NCBI GenBank assembly: GCA_037355855.1
Contig: CM074764.1
Span: forward strand, 4,278,001 to 4,342,000
Origin: Pseudo-nitzschia pungens
Lineage: Eukaryota; Bacillariophyta; Bacillariophyceae; Bacillariales; Bacillariaceae
Direction: 5' to 3'
Length of the DNA stretch: 64,000 nucleotides
The notes beneath the pieces were generated by a model that saw only the letters and a program-made list of their open reading frames with translations, did not search any database and had not been told where the DNA came from. The first letter of the stretch is position 1. Each line of letters starts with the position of its first letter. The position numbers and the translations under genes are program-made. Below are positions 44,001 through 52,477 of this stretch, in pieces.

Positions 44001-45613
44001 TGGCGTTCGAGTTTGACCCCAGCTACACCGTCGAAGGTCTCAAGGCCGAAGGATTCAGCAAGATCACGACGCACATGATCTTTGATGTGAAGTTGGGGTC
44101 CCTGACGCGGAAAGCACGGCTCGTCGCCGATGGCCATAAGGTACAAGCAACAGCTAAGGAACATACCTTCAGCAGTGTACCAAGCAGGGATTCAGTCCGT
44201 ATCTTCTTCCTGTTGGCAGCGCTGAACAATCTGGACGTGCTGTCTGCGGACATCCAGAACGCCTACCTTACAGCGCCGATCAAGAAGAAATATTATTTGG
44301 TTGCACGAGCTGAAGACGGTTTTCCCCCGCACTTGGTAGGACAGGTATGTAAGATCGTTCGAGCACTGTATGGACTTCCTGTTGCAGGCGCGTCGTTCCG
44401 ATCCTATTTGACCAAGCACCTACGAACGCTAGGATATCAACCCTGTAAAGCTGATCCTGATGTTCATATGCGAGTGGAGACAAGGAAGGATGGTTCTAGG
44501 TACTGGGCATACCTGATTGCATACGTCGACGATATTATCTGTTGCAGTGAGGACCCTCGACGGCAGTTGGAAAGTATCGAGCAGCGCTTCACGCTGAAGG
44601 ACGGGACTATAGAAGTTCCAACCCTATATCTGGGCGCTGATGTCCATTCGCATGTGGTCGAAGACGACCCAATTCCCAAGTGGGCGATGTCCTCCGAGAA
44701 ATATGCTAAGAAAGCAATCGACGCAGTGGAAAAGGAGCTTGGCACCGAGCAATATGGTTACAAGTATCTTCCGAACAAGGTATCAACCCCGTTGACATCC
44801 GATTATCGTCCAGAAGTTGATGTTACCACCGAACTGGATCCAAGCAAGCAGAACTACTACCAAGGATTGATTGGCGTCTTGAGATGGTTGTGTGAACTTG
44901 GAAGACTAGATTTGGTCATGCCTGTATCTCTCATGTCTAGATACCTAGCACAAGCAAGAACAGGGCATTTGAATCAAGTATTGCATATGTTCGCTTATCT
45001 CAAGGCGCATGCCCGATCCAAGTTAGTATTTGACGAGACGCGTCCTGAAGTGGACGAGTCCAGATTTCCCAACTGCGACTGGAGCGAGTTTTATCCAGAT
45101 GCCAAGGAGGTGTTGCCACCAGATGCCCCCGAAGCTCTTGGAAAAGCAGTTATTATGAGTTGTTTTGTCGATGCGGATCATGCCGGATGCAAAGCAACAA
45201 GAAGGTCCCATACCGGAATCATCATCTTTGTAAACAGAGCCCCTATCCTGTGGTTCAGCAAACGCCAGACCACTGTCGAGACGTCAACCTTTGGTTCTGA
45301 GATAGTGGCATTGCGGATTGCCATTGAACTGATTGAAGGCCTTAGATATAAGCTCCGGATGATGGGGGTTCCTATTGAAGGTCCTACGAATGTGTACTGT
45401 GACAATGAGTCTGTTGTCAAAAATACCACCAGGCCGGAGAGTCCATGCAACAAGAAGCACAACAGTGTTGCCTACCACAAGGTGCGCGAGTCTATTGCTG
45501 CTGGAACAATCCGAATCGCAAAGGAGCCTGGTGAGACCAACATTGCTGATTTATTCACTAAGTTGCTGAATGGTCCGGCTCTGAAAGACCATTGCGCTCG
45601 ATGCATGTGGTAA
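41054..45613 (+). CDS. Copia 1 Pol: protease, integrase, chromo-like block, RT, RNase H
   Basis: In frame with gag after one UGA; the frame is open from 41054, the first ATG is 41105 and a TTG lies at 41096. Residues are counted from 41096. Protease is CELDSHADTTAAG (about 19-31). Integrase core acids lie in WYTDTWMAK (about 447), LISDGARE (about 504) and QNRAELSIG (about 545); no clear HHCC is seen. A chromo-like block WRLLVSWKDGTESWCKLSDLKES is at about 858-885. RT has AYVDDIICC (about 1142). RNase H has VDADHAG, FGSEIVAL, CDNESVV and NIADLFTK. The integrase-before-RT order is copia type. No lesion is visible. Confidence 0.94.
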   Translation, partial: NDGRCPKLSKVGRLLYQMDLPRARPPPSPEGQCELDSHADTTAAGSNMILLEDQVVSHVDVHPFSPELEPIKNIPIGTCVTAYTDTNGKVWLIYFHEALYFGDKLSHSLICPNQIRDCHPNRVSEAPRQYDEQSSHSIHIDNTDPEDPHAGHTLDIKLLLDGVVSYFPSRKPTKHEMATCDHVVATRDFPWDPKSKKFEQAEEAIDGSHPLNPTVSVLRAGTPHAPAPTTKQSKRSKTNKRKLEPVETRSNFSPHLYDDPLRSDELILPQHDCYEKYKLRSLQQLCTRRDLTPCAIASDSRLDARLSSLFHSGDSLKTCGDDEDVDSVPSLTVNALHTPLYERAYTDGRERFELDPRCRDSPVCLSAVYKHVRWDDEVEPVDPELDTIARRAKWGPTIDTERYCKIDSDRLSKIWDVSPRKAADTLRVTTQKGFRNPMHPLVCRLPTQSFRNKRIAAGKWYTDTWMAKVPSIMRQDSAAQVFSNGKGYDEFIPIQGKKQAYEGLKIFIHDVGIPEHLISDGAREQGAPGTYKTPWNKVLSKNHIHQTFIQPRCPFQNRAELSIGHISRSIRKKTARKRSPKRLWAFCGELVAAIRQRTASSDPTTMGRTPFEIVHGYMPDISLYQAHEWYDFVYWVDLSDGTEKLGRWLGPCGDRFGGGDGHWILNEAAMPVSTNTVRAVTEEEWRSHDVKRYMDSFDQAVESKIGDKVEDNDAKFQATYPDPPAELFEGHQERWELAEPEASIPDIDDLIPDGDDYDEYIGNNVMIQKGDERLRCVVKNRSADLNGNPIGKRNDNPILDTRMYDLQFPDGSVEQYTANIVAESMYSEIDDDGRMFSLLDEIIDHEKDGSAVRKQDATITNKYGRKVPKPTTKGWRLLVSWKDGTESWCKLSDLKESFPVQTAEYAISAKISDQPAFRWWIHHVLRRKKRILKATKQNKYWDRTHKFGVELPHSIPEALAIDRKTGTDYWEKAIAKEMRNNEMAFEFDPSYTVEGLKAEGFSKITTHMIFDVKLGSLTRKARLVADGHKVQATAKEHTFSSVPSRDSVRIFFLLAALNNLDVLSADIQNAYLTAPIKKKYYLVARAEDGFPPHLVGQVCKIVRALYGLPVAGASFRSYLTKHLRTLGYQPCKADPDVHMRVETRKDGSRYWAYLIAYVDDIICCSEDPRRQLESIEQRFTLKDGTIEVPTLYLGADVHSHVVEDDPIPKWAMSSEKYAKKAIDAVEKELGTEQYGYKYLPNKVSTPLTSDYRPEVDVTTELDPSKQNYYQGLIGVLRWLCELGRLDLVMPVSLMSRYLAQARTGHLNQVLHMFAYLKAHARSKLVFDETRPEVDESRFPNCDWSEFYPDAKEVLPPDAPEALGKAVIMSCFVDADHAGCKATRRSHTGIIIFVNRAPILWFSKRQTTVETSTFGSEIVALRIAIELIEGLRYKLRMMGVPIEGPTNVYCDNESVVKNTTRPESPCNKKHNSVAYHKVRESIAAGTIRIAKEPGETNIADLFTKLLNGPALKDHCARCMW

Positions 45614-46187
45614 ATCGCTTAGCTGCATTATTTGGGATACTTCGACCCCCTGACAAGCAGCTCGGACGCAGAAGATTTTATGATTTCAATTTTTGGAACC
45701 AGTCGATTCCGGATTTCGATTACGAGTTCTGCGAATTGTTCGAACGCAATGGATTTCGATACGAGCTTCCTGACCACTTCGATTTCCGATTCCGATTCCG
45801 GATTCGATCTGATCTTATGTCCTATGTTATATTTGGGAGTCTCCGGTACACCGGTTCCGGGGACTATAAACTTGAAAGACAATAGGCTGATTGATCTCCT
45901 TGTTCGTGTCAAGGAGTGGAACCAAGGGCAAAACGTCCTCCGGTCCGACCCCGTTTTTTTTTTGGAACTACGAATCAGCCGGGCCTCTGATAGAAGAACT
46001 GCAATATTTGGTGCAGTTTGATCTCTGACAAGTTATATGGAAGCATCCCTGAATTCTGTTATGATCCATCCAAGTGTCCTGGTACAACAAGCAAGAGTAT
46101 TGGTGTCCTCCTGGGAGTATCTGTTTCCGGGGACTGGTATAGTTGCTCAGTTGCTCATACAGGACCACTGGCATGAATCACGGGGAC
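45614..46187 (+). other. Copia 1 non-coding 3' region
   Basis: No ORF is conserved with copia 2. It contains a run of GATTTCGATT-type repeats (45715-45800) and ends in CACGGGGAC just before the LTR, the likely polypurine tract. Confidence 0.7.
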
Positions 46188-47114
46188 TATGAAGATATCC
46201 AGTGTGCTATGATCTGTGCTAAGGCCCTGTGTAGAAGGGCTACTGGGTCTACAGTCAGCAACATCCAGTAGCTGACTAACAGGTGCTGAGCTGAGTGCTG
46301 AGATGTGTGCTAATTGGTAGCATACAGGCCTAGCAACAGGCTCAGCAACAGGCTCAGCAACAGGCTTAGCAACAGGCTTAGCAACAGGCTTAGCAGCAGA
46401 CCTATCCTGTCTAGTATGGATGCTAGCAGAGTTTACTAGGGTCGCCGCGTACGATTTGTACCAATCGTACGTACCCCGAGTAAAGCACCTCCTGTCATGG
46501 TGTAGCTAAATGCTACAGGGTTAGGGTTGCTAATGCTACGAGATACTGAAAGATGCTAGCCTACCATGATACCATGCTAGGATACTATGCTACCGCCGGG
46601 GTCGGGTCATTGGTGTATGATATATACCATGACTGGATGCCCGGCCCAAACAGTTACCAAACGTGCTAGCATAAGTGAGCTAGCACACGATTGGATAATT
46701 AAGCGAAGCTACGCTACGATACTCCGATACGGTACGCTACTCGTAGGATACAGTACCAGAGCTACGGAAGCTCTGTTATTATACGAGTTAGCGAATTGAT
46801 GTCACGATACGATACAGAGCTGAGCGCTTTGGCTCAGCTCCCCTTTTATTCACTCTTTCTTTTATACTCTAAAATAAACACACCTATCATGCCCTCCTTT
46901 ACGACCGATTCCGATGTACCTCTAGGGAAGTGCCTTGTATTGCTTGAGCGTATGCAATAGACCTTGAACAGTCCACTGTAGACTCACGATTTGCCAGGAC
47001 TTTATGTATTATTATTGTTAAGGCTTTTGCCTATTTTTCAGTACGTAGTATAAGAAGATTCATCTACAAGTCGATTAAGTTCCCGAAGACCGCTGACGAG
47101 CGGATATCAACACA
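46188..47114 (+). repeat. Copia 1 3' LTR
   Basis: 927 bp. It has a 12-bp minisatellite (GCAACAGGCTTA, about six units, 46334-46395), an inverted repeat CAGAGCT-acgg-AAGCTCTG near 46758, and a 9-bp hairpin GAGCTGAGC-gctttg-GCTCAGCTC near 46820 followed by a T-rich stretch. Confidence 0.93.
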
Positions 47115-47388
47115 TCATGTCATTCCACTTGCTCTGTGCATCAGTTGTGAGGCAACGACTGAAGTGGGTGAGATAGATATCGATTGGCAGTCTAAGAAGC
47201 TTGGCAGCGTTTCAAAAAGACTCCTCCACAAAGAGCAGTTCTTCTAGGCCTCCGGTCTCAGTGAACAGGGGGACTTTCATACTGTCGGTTCGATCCTCAT
47301 CGACGTTGTATAGAGTGAAGAGCTTGGGCTTGGTTCGATCAAAAGAGCTCTTGTAGGCGATGGGGGGATCCCTGTAGATACCTGCCAT
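47115..47388 (-). pseudogene. Element G gag, N-terminal part
   Basis: It starts MAGIYRDPPIAYKSSFDRTKPKLF at 47388, matching the gags of M and L. UGA at 47212-47214 lies in ESF-stop-NAAKLL, where CGA is plausible. It continues at 37614 past copia 1. Confidence 0.85.
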
Positions 47389-47521
47389 GGTTAGTTGCGT
47401 CGCTTGGTTTGCTGGAGATAAAGGTGCCTCTGTTGTTGAGGCTGTAGATGTTTTCGTGTTGATGAGAGTTCAGTACTGAATTCTACTACTGTTCCTACGT
47501 GAAAGCGGACAGTAATTACTG
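47389..47521 (-). other. Element G leader with palindrome
   Basis: The perfect palindrome CAGTAATTACTG (47510-47521) lies directly against the LTR. A second short palindrome, TTCAGTACTGAA (47469-47480), follows. The same pair occurs after the LTRs of M and N. Confidence 0.75.
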
Positions 47522-47831
47522 TGTAACACTCTAAGGTAGAAATTCGGAGTAGTATGAATAATTGTGTGTTAATTCACTTTACGAGATGGGATTGAAATTA
47601 AAGAGAGGAAATAATGAGCGATGAGGTCATCGCAATCTCCTCTTATAATATCCATCCCTGTATGTAACATATATTCTGTATGTAACCTTAATGGTATAAT
47701 CACTCTCTTCTGCATGCCTGTTTGTACATACCAGATATCCGTACCTGGATACCTTATATATATTTGAATCCCATGTGGGATTCGGTTAATTATTAATTCG
47801 TAACACTACTAGCCTACGCTAGCATGTTACA
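47522..47831 (-). repeat. Element G 5' LTR (type Y)
   Basis: 310 bp, TGTAACACTC...GCATGTTACA. It resembles the LTR at 63633-63938. It has 8-bp inverted arms GAATCCCA/TGGGATTC near 47767 and a near-palindrome CTAGCCTACGCTAG near 47811. Confidence 0.85.
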
Positions 47832-48478
47832 GCCCTCAAGCTCAAAATCTTCGGCAACAACATGAACAGCAAGAGAGCCTACATTCTCCTTCGCAGGTTC
47901 ATGCGGGGCACACGCGTCAACATGAAACACGGCATCTGCTCCTGGGCCAAACTACAGAGCTACCTACCAGAATGCCTCTCGGAAAGTGGCGCCGCAACAG
48001 GAACGGCACCTTCCAGCTTCACGGAAGCAGAAATGAAGGAGATCCTGGATTCCAACATGACCCACACCCAGAGGGACAAATTGGAACACATCGGATGGGA
48101 CGTGTATGACCACTCCTTCAACACCACCATCGACAAGTTAGAAAACTTGGAAACCACCATCCACAAGGAGGAGGAGCTACAAAAGCCCATCACTGAACTG
48201 GAAAAACAGAATGGTGGCGCCAAGAAGAACTCCAAGGCCGTATCTGGGGGAGGAAACGGAAAGTCTCCGCCCAATGGACAACAACAAGCAACTGTGCAAA
48301 ACCTGTGGCAAGGTCCATGCCAGCAAATGCTGGAAGCTAACCAGAGGCCCCTCCAAGAAGGGAAAGTTTGACTGGGAAACCATCAACTTGCTCAAGGAGC
48401 ATTTTGTGGCAAAGGAAGACTCAGACAATGAGCAACACTCCAAACCCCATTGGGGAAGGAAATGCTCCAACCACAAGT
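47832..48478 (+). pseudogene. Element H/J gag fragment (B family)
   Basis: It starts abruptly at ALKLKIFGNNMNSKRAYILLRRFMRG, collinear with B gag from its residue about 200, and runs through MTHTQRDKLEHIGWDV, a frame change near the zinc knuckle, and SKPHWGRKCSNHK. It is cut at 48479 by element L's LTR. The N-terminal half was lost with the G junction. Confidence 0.85.
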
Positions 48479-48951
48479 TGTGACGGGCTAGCGTAGCTAG
48501 CAGTCACGATTGAATAATTAACCGAATCCCATATGGGAATCGAATATTATATATATATTCAGTCATGAATGCATTTCGATATGTGTTCTAACTATTATGG
48601 TCGAGTCCCAGAGGGAAATATATGCCTAATCGTGGGAACCGACAATGAATCAACATTTATGGCAGAGCATGCCAAAATGTGGCCATGCTCGCGACCTCAA
48701 ATTTTATATGTCTCCATTCTCAATTCGCGTAACAATATCTCGTAAAGTATCTAAACATTCACAATTTTATACCACTCCGCGATTTCTACTCTAGACCGTA
48801 ACAAAGTAATTACTGTTTGTGCTTTACAGTAGAAACAGTAGAACTCAGTACTGAATTCAAAACCACCAACAGCCTCAACAACAGAGGCCCCTTCTATCTC
48901 CAACAAACCGATCGACGCAACATGGCAGGTATCTACAGAGACCCACCAATT
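48479..48951 (+). mobile_element. Element L: LTR, leader and first codons of gag
   Basis: A 325-bp LTR (48479-48803, TGTGACGGG...CCGTAACA) of type X is followed by AAGTAATTACTG (48804-48815, 11 of 12 palindrome bases), the leader and MAGIYRDPPI at 48921. It then breaks off. There is no second LTR. Confidence 0.85.
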
Positions 48952-49292
48952 GCCTGTTGAAGTCATAGAGGTTGAGGACAAAACGTTGAGGACATAATTG
49001 TTGAGGACATAATGGTTGAGGACAGTCTGTTGAGGACAAAATTGTTGAGGACACATTTTGAGGACAATCATTTTGAGGACAGTTTTGAGGACAGTTTTGA
49101 GGACAGTTTTGAGGACAGTTTTGAGGACAGTTTTGAGGACAGTTTTGAGGACACTCTAAGTACTCGTACAGCCAGCCGTTAAAGTGTATATTTAACAAAA
49201 AACAGCCGTTAAAAATTACATCAATTTTATTGCGCGCAAAACGCGCGCATGAATATGGAAATTTTTCTAAAAAAATTATTTCCATAGTGTTC
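48952..49292. repeat. GAGGAC minisatellite plus unexplained AT-rich block
   Basis: About 14 copies of GAGGAC are spaced 12-17 bp; the last six form perfect 12-bp units (GAGGACAGTTTT, about 49075-49152). From 49153 to 49292 comes a block with two CAGCCGTTAAA copies, GCGCGCAAAACGCGCGC and an imperfect inverted repeat near 49257-49284. It sits between truncated element L and the resumption of J pol. Its origin is unclear. Confidence 0.8.
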
Positions 49293-50178
49293 CTGACCCG
49301 GACAAATGTGAGGCAGTATTCTTTGCCAACACACAAAGTCCAATCCTCCAACAGGAGGAAGAGAGGCAAGCAAAAATTCTGGACGCCGACTACTCCAAGG
49401 TGGACATCGATGCTATGGTCAATGACCTGGAAATCACAGACGCATCCAAGGAAGCCTTGAAACAAACACTGAAGAAATTCCCAACCCTCTTCGGAGGAGG
49501 TCTAGGACTACTCAAAAAATTGAACCGGTATCGATCGAACTCCAACCAGGGGTCAAACTGGTCCAGCAGAGGTATACTCTGTACCCCATGCCTTTGAGCA
49601 AACACTCCGAAAGGAGATCAACAGGCTCTGTGAGATTGGAGTCCTGGAGAAACTCCCCCACGATGATGACTCACCATGGGCATCTCCTACATTCTATCAA
49701 CCCAAGAAAACTGGGGACATACGTGCCCTCACTGATTTCTGGAGAATGAATGCAGCAATCCAAAGGAAACCATTCCCACTACCATGAATAGGGGAAACAA
49801 TCCAAAGACTACAGAAATTCAAGTCCACTATGGCGCTAGACTTGTCCCAAGGGTACTACATCATCCCAATCTGCAAGGAGAGCCAAAAGATATGCTCTAC
49901 AATCTTGCCATGGGGAAAATATGCCTATAAGAGACTGGCAATGGGGATTGCATGTGCACCAGACATATTTCAGTCCGTGATGATGAACCTGCTGGGGGAT
50001 TTGGACTATGTCCTTGTCTACATCGATGGCATCCTAATTATCCAGAGAGAGGGGGAGTCTGAACAGGATCACCTTGACAAAATTGATACAGTCCTACAGA
50101 GACTTGATGATGCTGGCTTCCGAGCCAACCTCCGGAAATCCTTCTTCATGCAGAGAGAAGTGGAGTATTTGGGATTTC
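49293..50178 (+). pseudogene. Element H/J pol fragment: end of protease region and RT
   Basis: It resumes at DPDKCEAVFFANTQ and follows B pol through the RT core (ALDLSQGYY) to QREVEYLGF. It has a UGA at 49785-49787, exactly where B has one, a frameshift near 49525, and YIDG in place of YIDD. About 0.5 kb before it (gag end and protease) is missing. It stops at a TTTC shared with element K and continues at 61850. Confidence 0.85.
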
Positions 50179-50929
50179 ATGTCCTCCTCCGAATAGCTGG
50201 ATGGAGCAGTGCCGTTTGCGGCGCCACTCTCCCAGAGGCAATCGGGTAGGTAGCTCTGTAGTTCGGCCATACGGTTCGCCCAGGAGCGAATACCGTGTTT
50301 CATGTCGATTTTCGTGTTCCAAATGAATCTTCGGAGCAGAATGTAGGATCGTTTGCCATTCATGTCATTGCCAAAGATTTTGAGCTTGAGGGCATGCATG
50401 CATTCCTCAATGACATCCTTTCTGTACTCCTGGGATCGGTAGTACTGGGTGAGAACAGACGAGACCCTTTTCTTGGGGACCGGGTCGTCGAGCGTGACGG
50501 ACTCCGGTTCTGTCTCGGACGCCGCCGTAGCAGTCGCGTCGGCGGCGGTTGGGGCGCTGGCGCCCTCCACCGCCTCTTTGGATTTGTCAGCGGGGGGTTC
50601 CTTAGGTGGTTCCTTAGGTTCCCTCATGGCAATCATCTCGAGTTTTTGTTGGATTAGTTGGTTGTTGTGGACCTTGTGTCCTGGCTCGGCGTAGTAGGTC
50701 CGGCCTAGGACCATCTGGACAATGGAGAGTGCCTCGTGGGAGAGGATTCTCTGGAGAACATCCAGTTTCTGGTCTCCTTGGAGTTTGTCATTGCCAGCAA
50801 TTTTCTGGTCAAAGTCTCTCTTCCAGATGATGAAGAGTTCCGGTCTTTCCGTGCCGGTGAGCACCTTCAGGTAGTCACTGAAGGCCACTCCTCCCTTTTC
50901 TGAGTCTATGCTCATCTTTACAGCAGTGG
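50179..50929 (-). pseudogene. Element K gag, main part (B family)
   Basis: Matches B gag (EKGGVAFSDYLKVLTGTERPELFIIWKRDFDQKIAGN...AELQSYLPDCLWESGAANGTAPSSYSEEDMK). The linker at about 115-165 is diverged and Ala/Glu/Pro-rich. It is cut at 50175-50178 by a deletion with TTTC shared between K and J. The first 21 codons are at 60911-60848, beyond copia 2. Confidence 0.88.
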
Positions 50930-51864
50930 TGTGTTGATATTCGCTCGTCAGCGATCTTCGTGGTCTAATCGTAGAACTTAATCGTCTTATACTGTGTACT
51001 GGAAATGGGCGAAAGCCTTAACAATAATAACGCGTACATCCCTGGCAAAGGGTGAGACTACAGCGGACTGTTCAAGGTCTTATTGCATACACTTAGTTAC
51101 TACAAGGTACTTCCCTAGAGGTACATCGGAATCGATCGAAAGGGGAGGGCATGATAGGCATTTAATTTAGAGTGAAAAAGAAAGAGTGAAAAGGGAGCTG
51201 AGCCAAAGCGCTCAGCTCTGTATCGTGACATCGATTCGCTAACTCGCTAACTCGTATAATAACAGAACTCCTGTAGCTCTGGTACTGTATCCTACGAGTA
51301 GCGTACCGTATCGGAGTATCGTAGGTATCTCCGATTAATTAGACCGAATCGTGTGCTAGCGCGTTGGGTAACTGTTTGGGCCGGGTATGCGGTCATGGTA
51401 CATATTGTACACCAATGACCCGACCCCGGCGGTAGCATCATATCTTAGCATTGGTATCATGGTAGGTTAGCATCTTCCAGTGTCTTGTAGCCTTAGCATC
51501 CCTAACCCTGTAGCATTTAGCTACACCATAAAGGTGCTTTACTCGGGGTACGTACGATTGGTACAAATCGTACGCGGCGACCCTAGTAAACTCTGCTAGC
51601 AATACTAGACAGGATAGGTCTGCTGCTAAGCCTGTTGCTAAGCCTGTTGCTAAGCCTGTTGCTAAGCCTGTTGCTAAGCCTGCTGCTAAGCCTGTTGCTA
51701 AGCCTGTTGCTGAGCCTGTATGCTAGCAATTAGCACACAGCTCTAGCATTCAGCTCAGCACCTGTTAGTCAGTTACTGGGTGTTGCTGACTGTAGCCCCA
51801 GTACACTCTCCTACGCAGGAACCTTGCTAGCACAGATCATAGCACCACCTCGAATATCTTCATA
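50930..51864 (-). repeat. Copia 2 3' LTR
   Basis: 935 bp. It carries about eight 12-bp AAGCCTGTTGCT-type units (51620-51720), one more than its partner, and lacks a 3-bp AAC present near 60091. Confidence 0.95.
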
Positions 51865-52477
51865 GTCCCCGTGATTCATGCTAGTATTCCTGTACTGAGC
51901 AAGCAACTATACCAGTCCCCGGAAACAGATACTCCCAGGGGGACACCAATACTCTAGCTTGTTGTACCAGGACACTTGGATGGATCATAACAGAATTCAG
52001 GGATGCTTCCATGTAACTTGTCAGAGATCAAACTGCACCAAATATTGCAGTTCTTCTATCAGAGGCCCGGCTGATTCGTAGTTCAAAAAAAAAAGGGGGG
52101 TTGGACCATAGGACGTTTTGCCCTTGGTTCCACTCCTCGACACGTACGAGGAGATCAATCAATCAGCCTATTGTCTTTCAAGTTTATAGTCCCCGGAACC
52201 GGTGTACCGGAGACTCCCAATATAACATATAACATAGGACATAAGGATCAGGTCGGGTCGAAGTCCGTTGCAACAAGGAAATCCATCATCGTAATCGAAA
52301 TCGCGTCCGAAATTCGAAATCGAAACGATCGAAGAACTCGTAATCGGCATCCGAATTAACGGCTTCCGAAAATCGAAATCGATTGCTTCCGAAAATCGAA
52401 ATCGATATCTTCTGCGTCCGAGCTGCTTGTCAGGGACCAAAGGTACCCCAAATAATGCAGCTAGAGCAATTTTCTCT
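51865..52477 (-). other. Copia 2 non-coding 3' region
   Basis: Corresponds to 45614-46187 of copia 1, with different copy numbers of the GAAATCG-type repeats (52280-52410). No conserved ORF. Confidence 0.7.

Larger units (their letters stand above)
37615..47114 (+). mobile_element. Ty1/copia (CoDi-like) retrotransposon, copy 1, intact coding
   Basis: LTRs begin TATGAAG and end AACACA and are flanked by TSD TCAT (37611-37614 and 47115-47118); excision restores the gag frame of G. Gag and pol share a frame with a single UGA between them. The 5' LTR (545 bp) lacks about 380 bp present in the 3' LTR (927 bp). It is a close relative of copia 2 in the opposite orientation. Confidence 0.95.
33496..47831 (-). 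mobile_element. Ty3/gypsy element G, carrying copia 1; probably chimeric
   Basis: LTR-like ends lie at 33496-33818 and 47522-47831, with gag and pol between them on the minus strand and copia 1 inserted in gag. The two LTRs share about 60 bp at each end but differ in the middle, and the flanks (GATGCC left, GCCCTC right) do not form a clear TSD. About 1 kb of host H/J between leader and gag is missing. The simplest reading is recombination between two related insertions. Integrase core is deleted, so the element is non-autonomous. Confidence 0.8.

Noticed and set aside
45614..46187. Possible env-like gene between RNase H and 3' LTR of copia
   Set aside because: No ORF of useful length is conserved between the two copies.
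48960..49152. Regular direct repeats resembling a CRISPR array
   Set aside because: Units are 12-17 bp with no unique spacers of constant length, and the context is eukaryotic.
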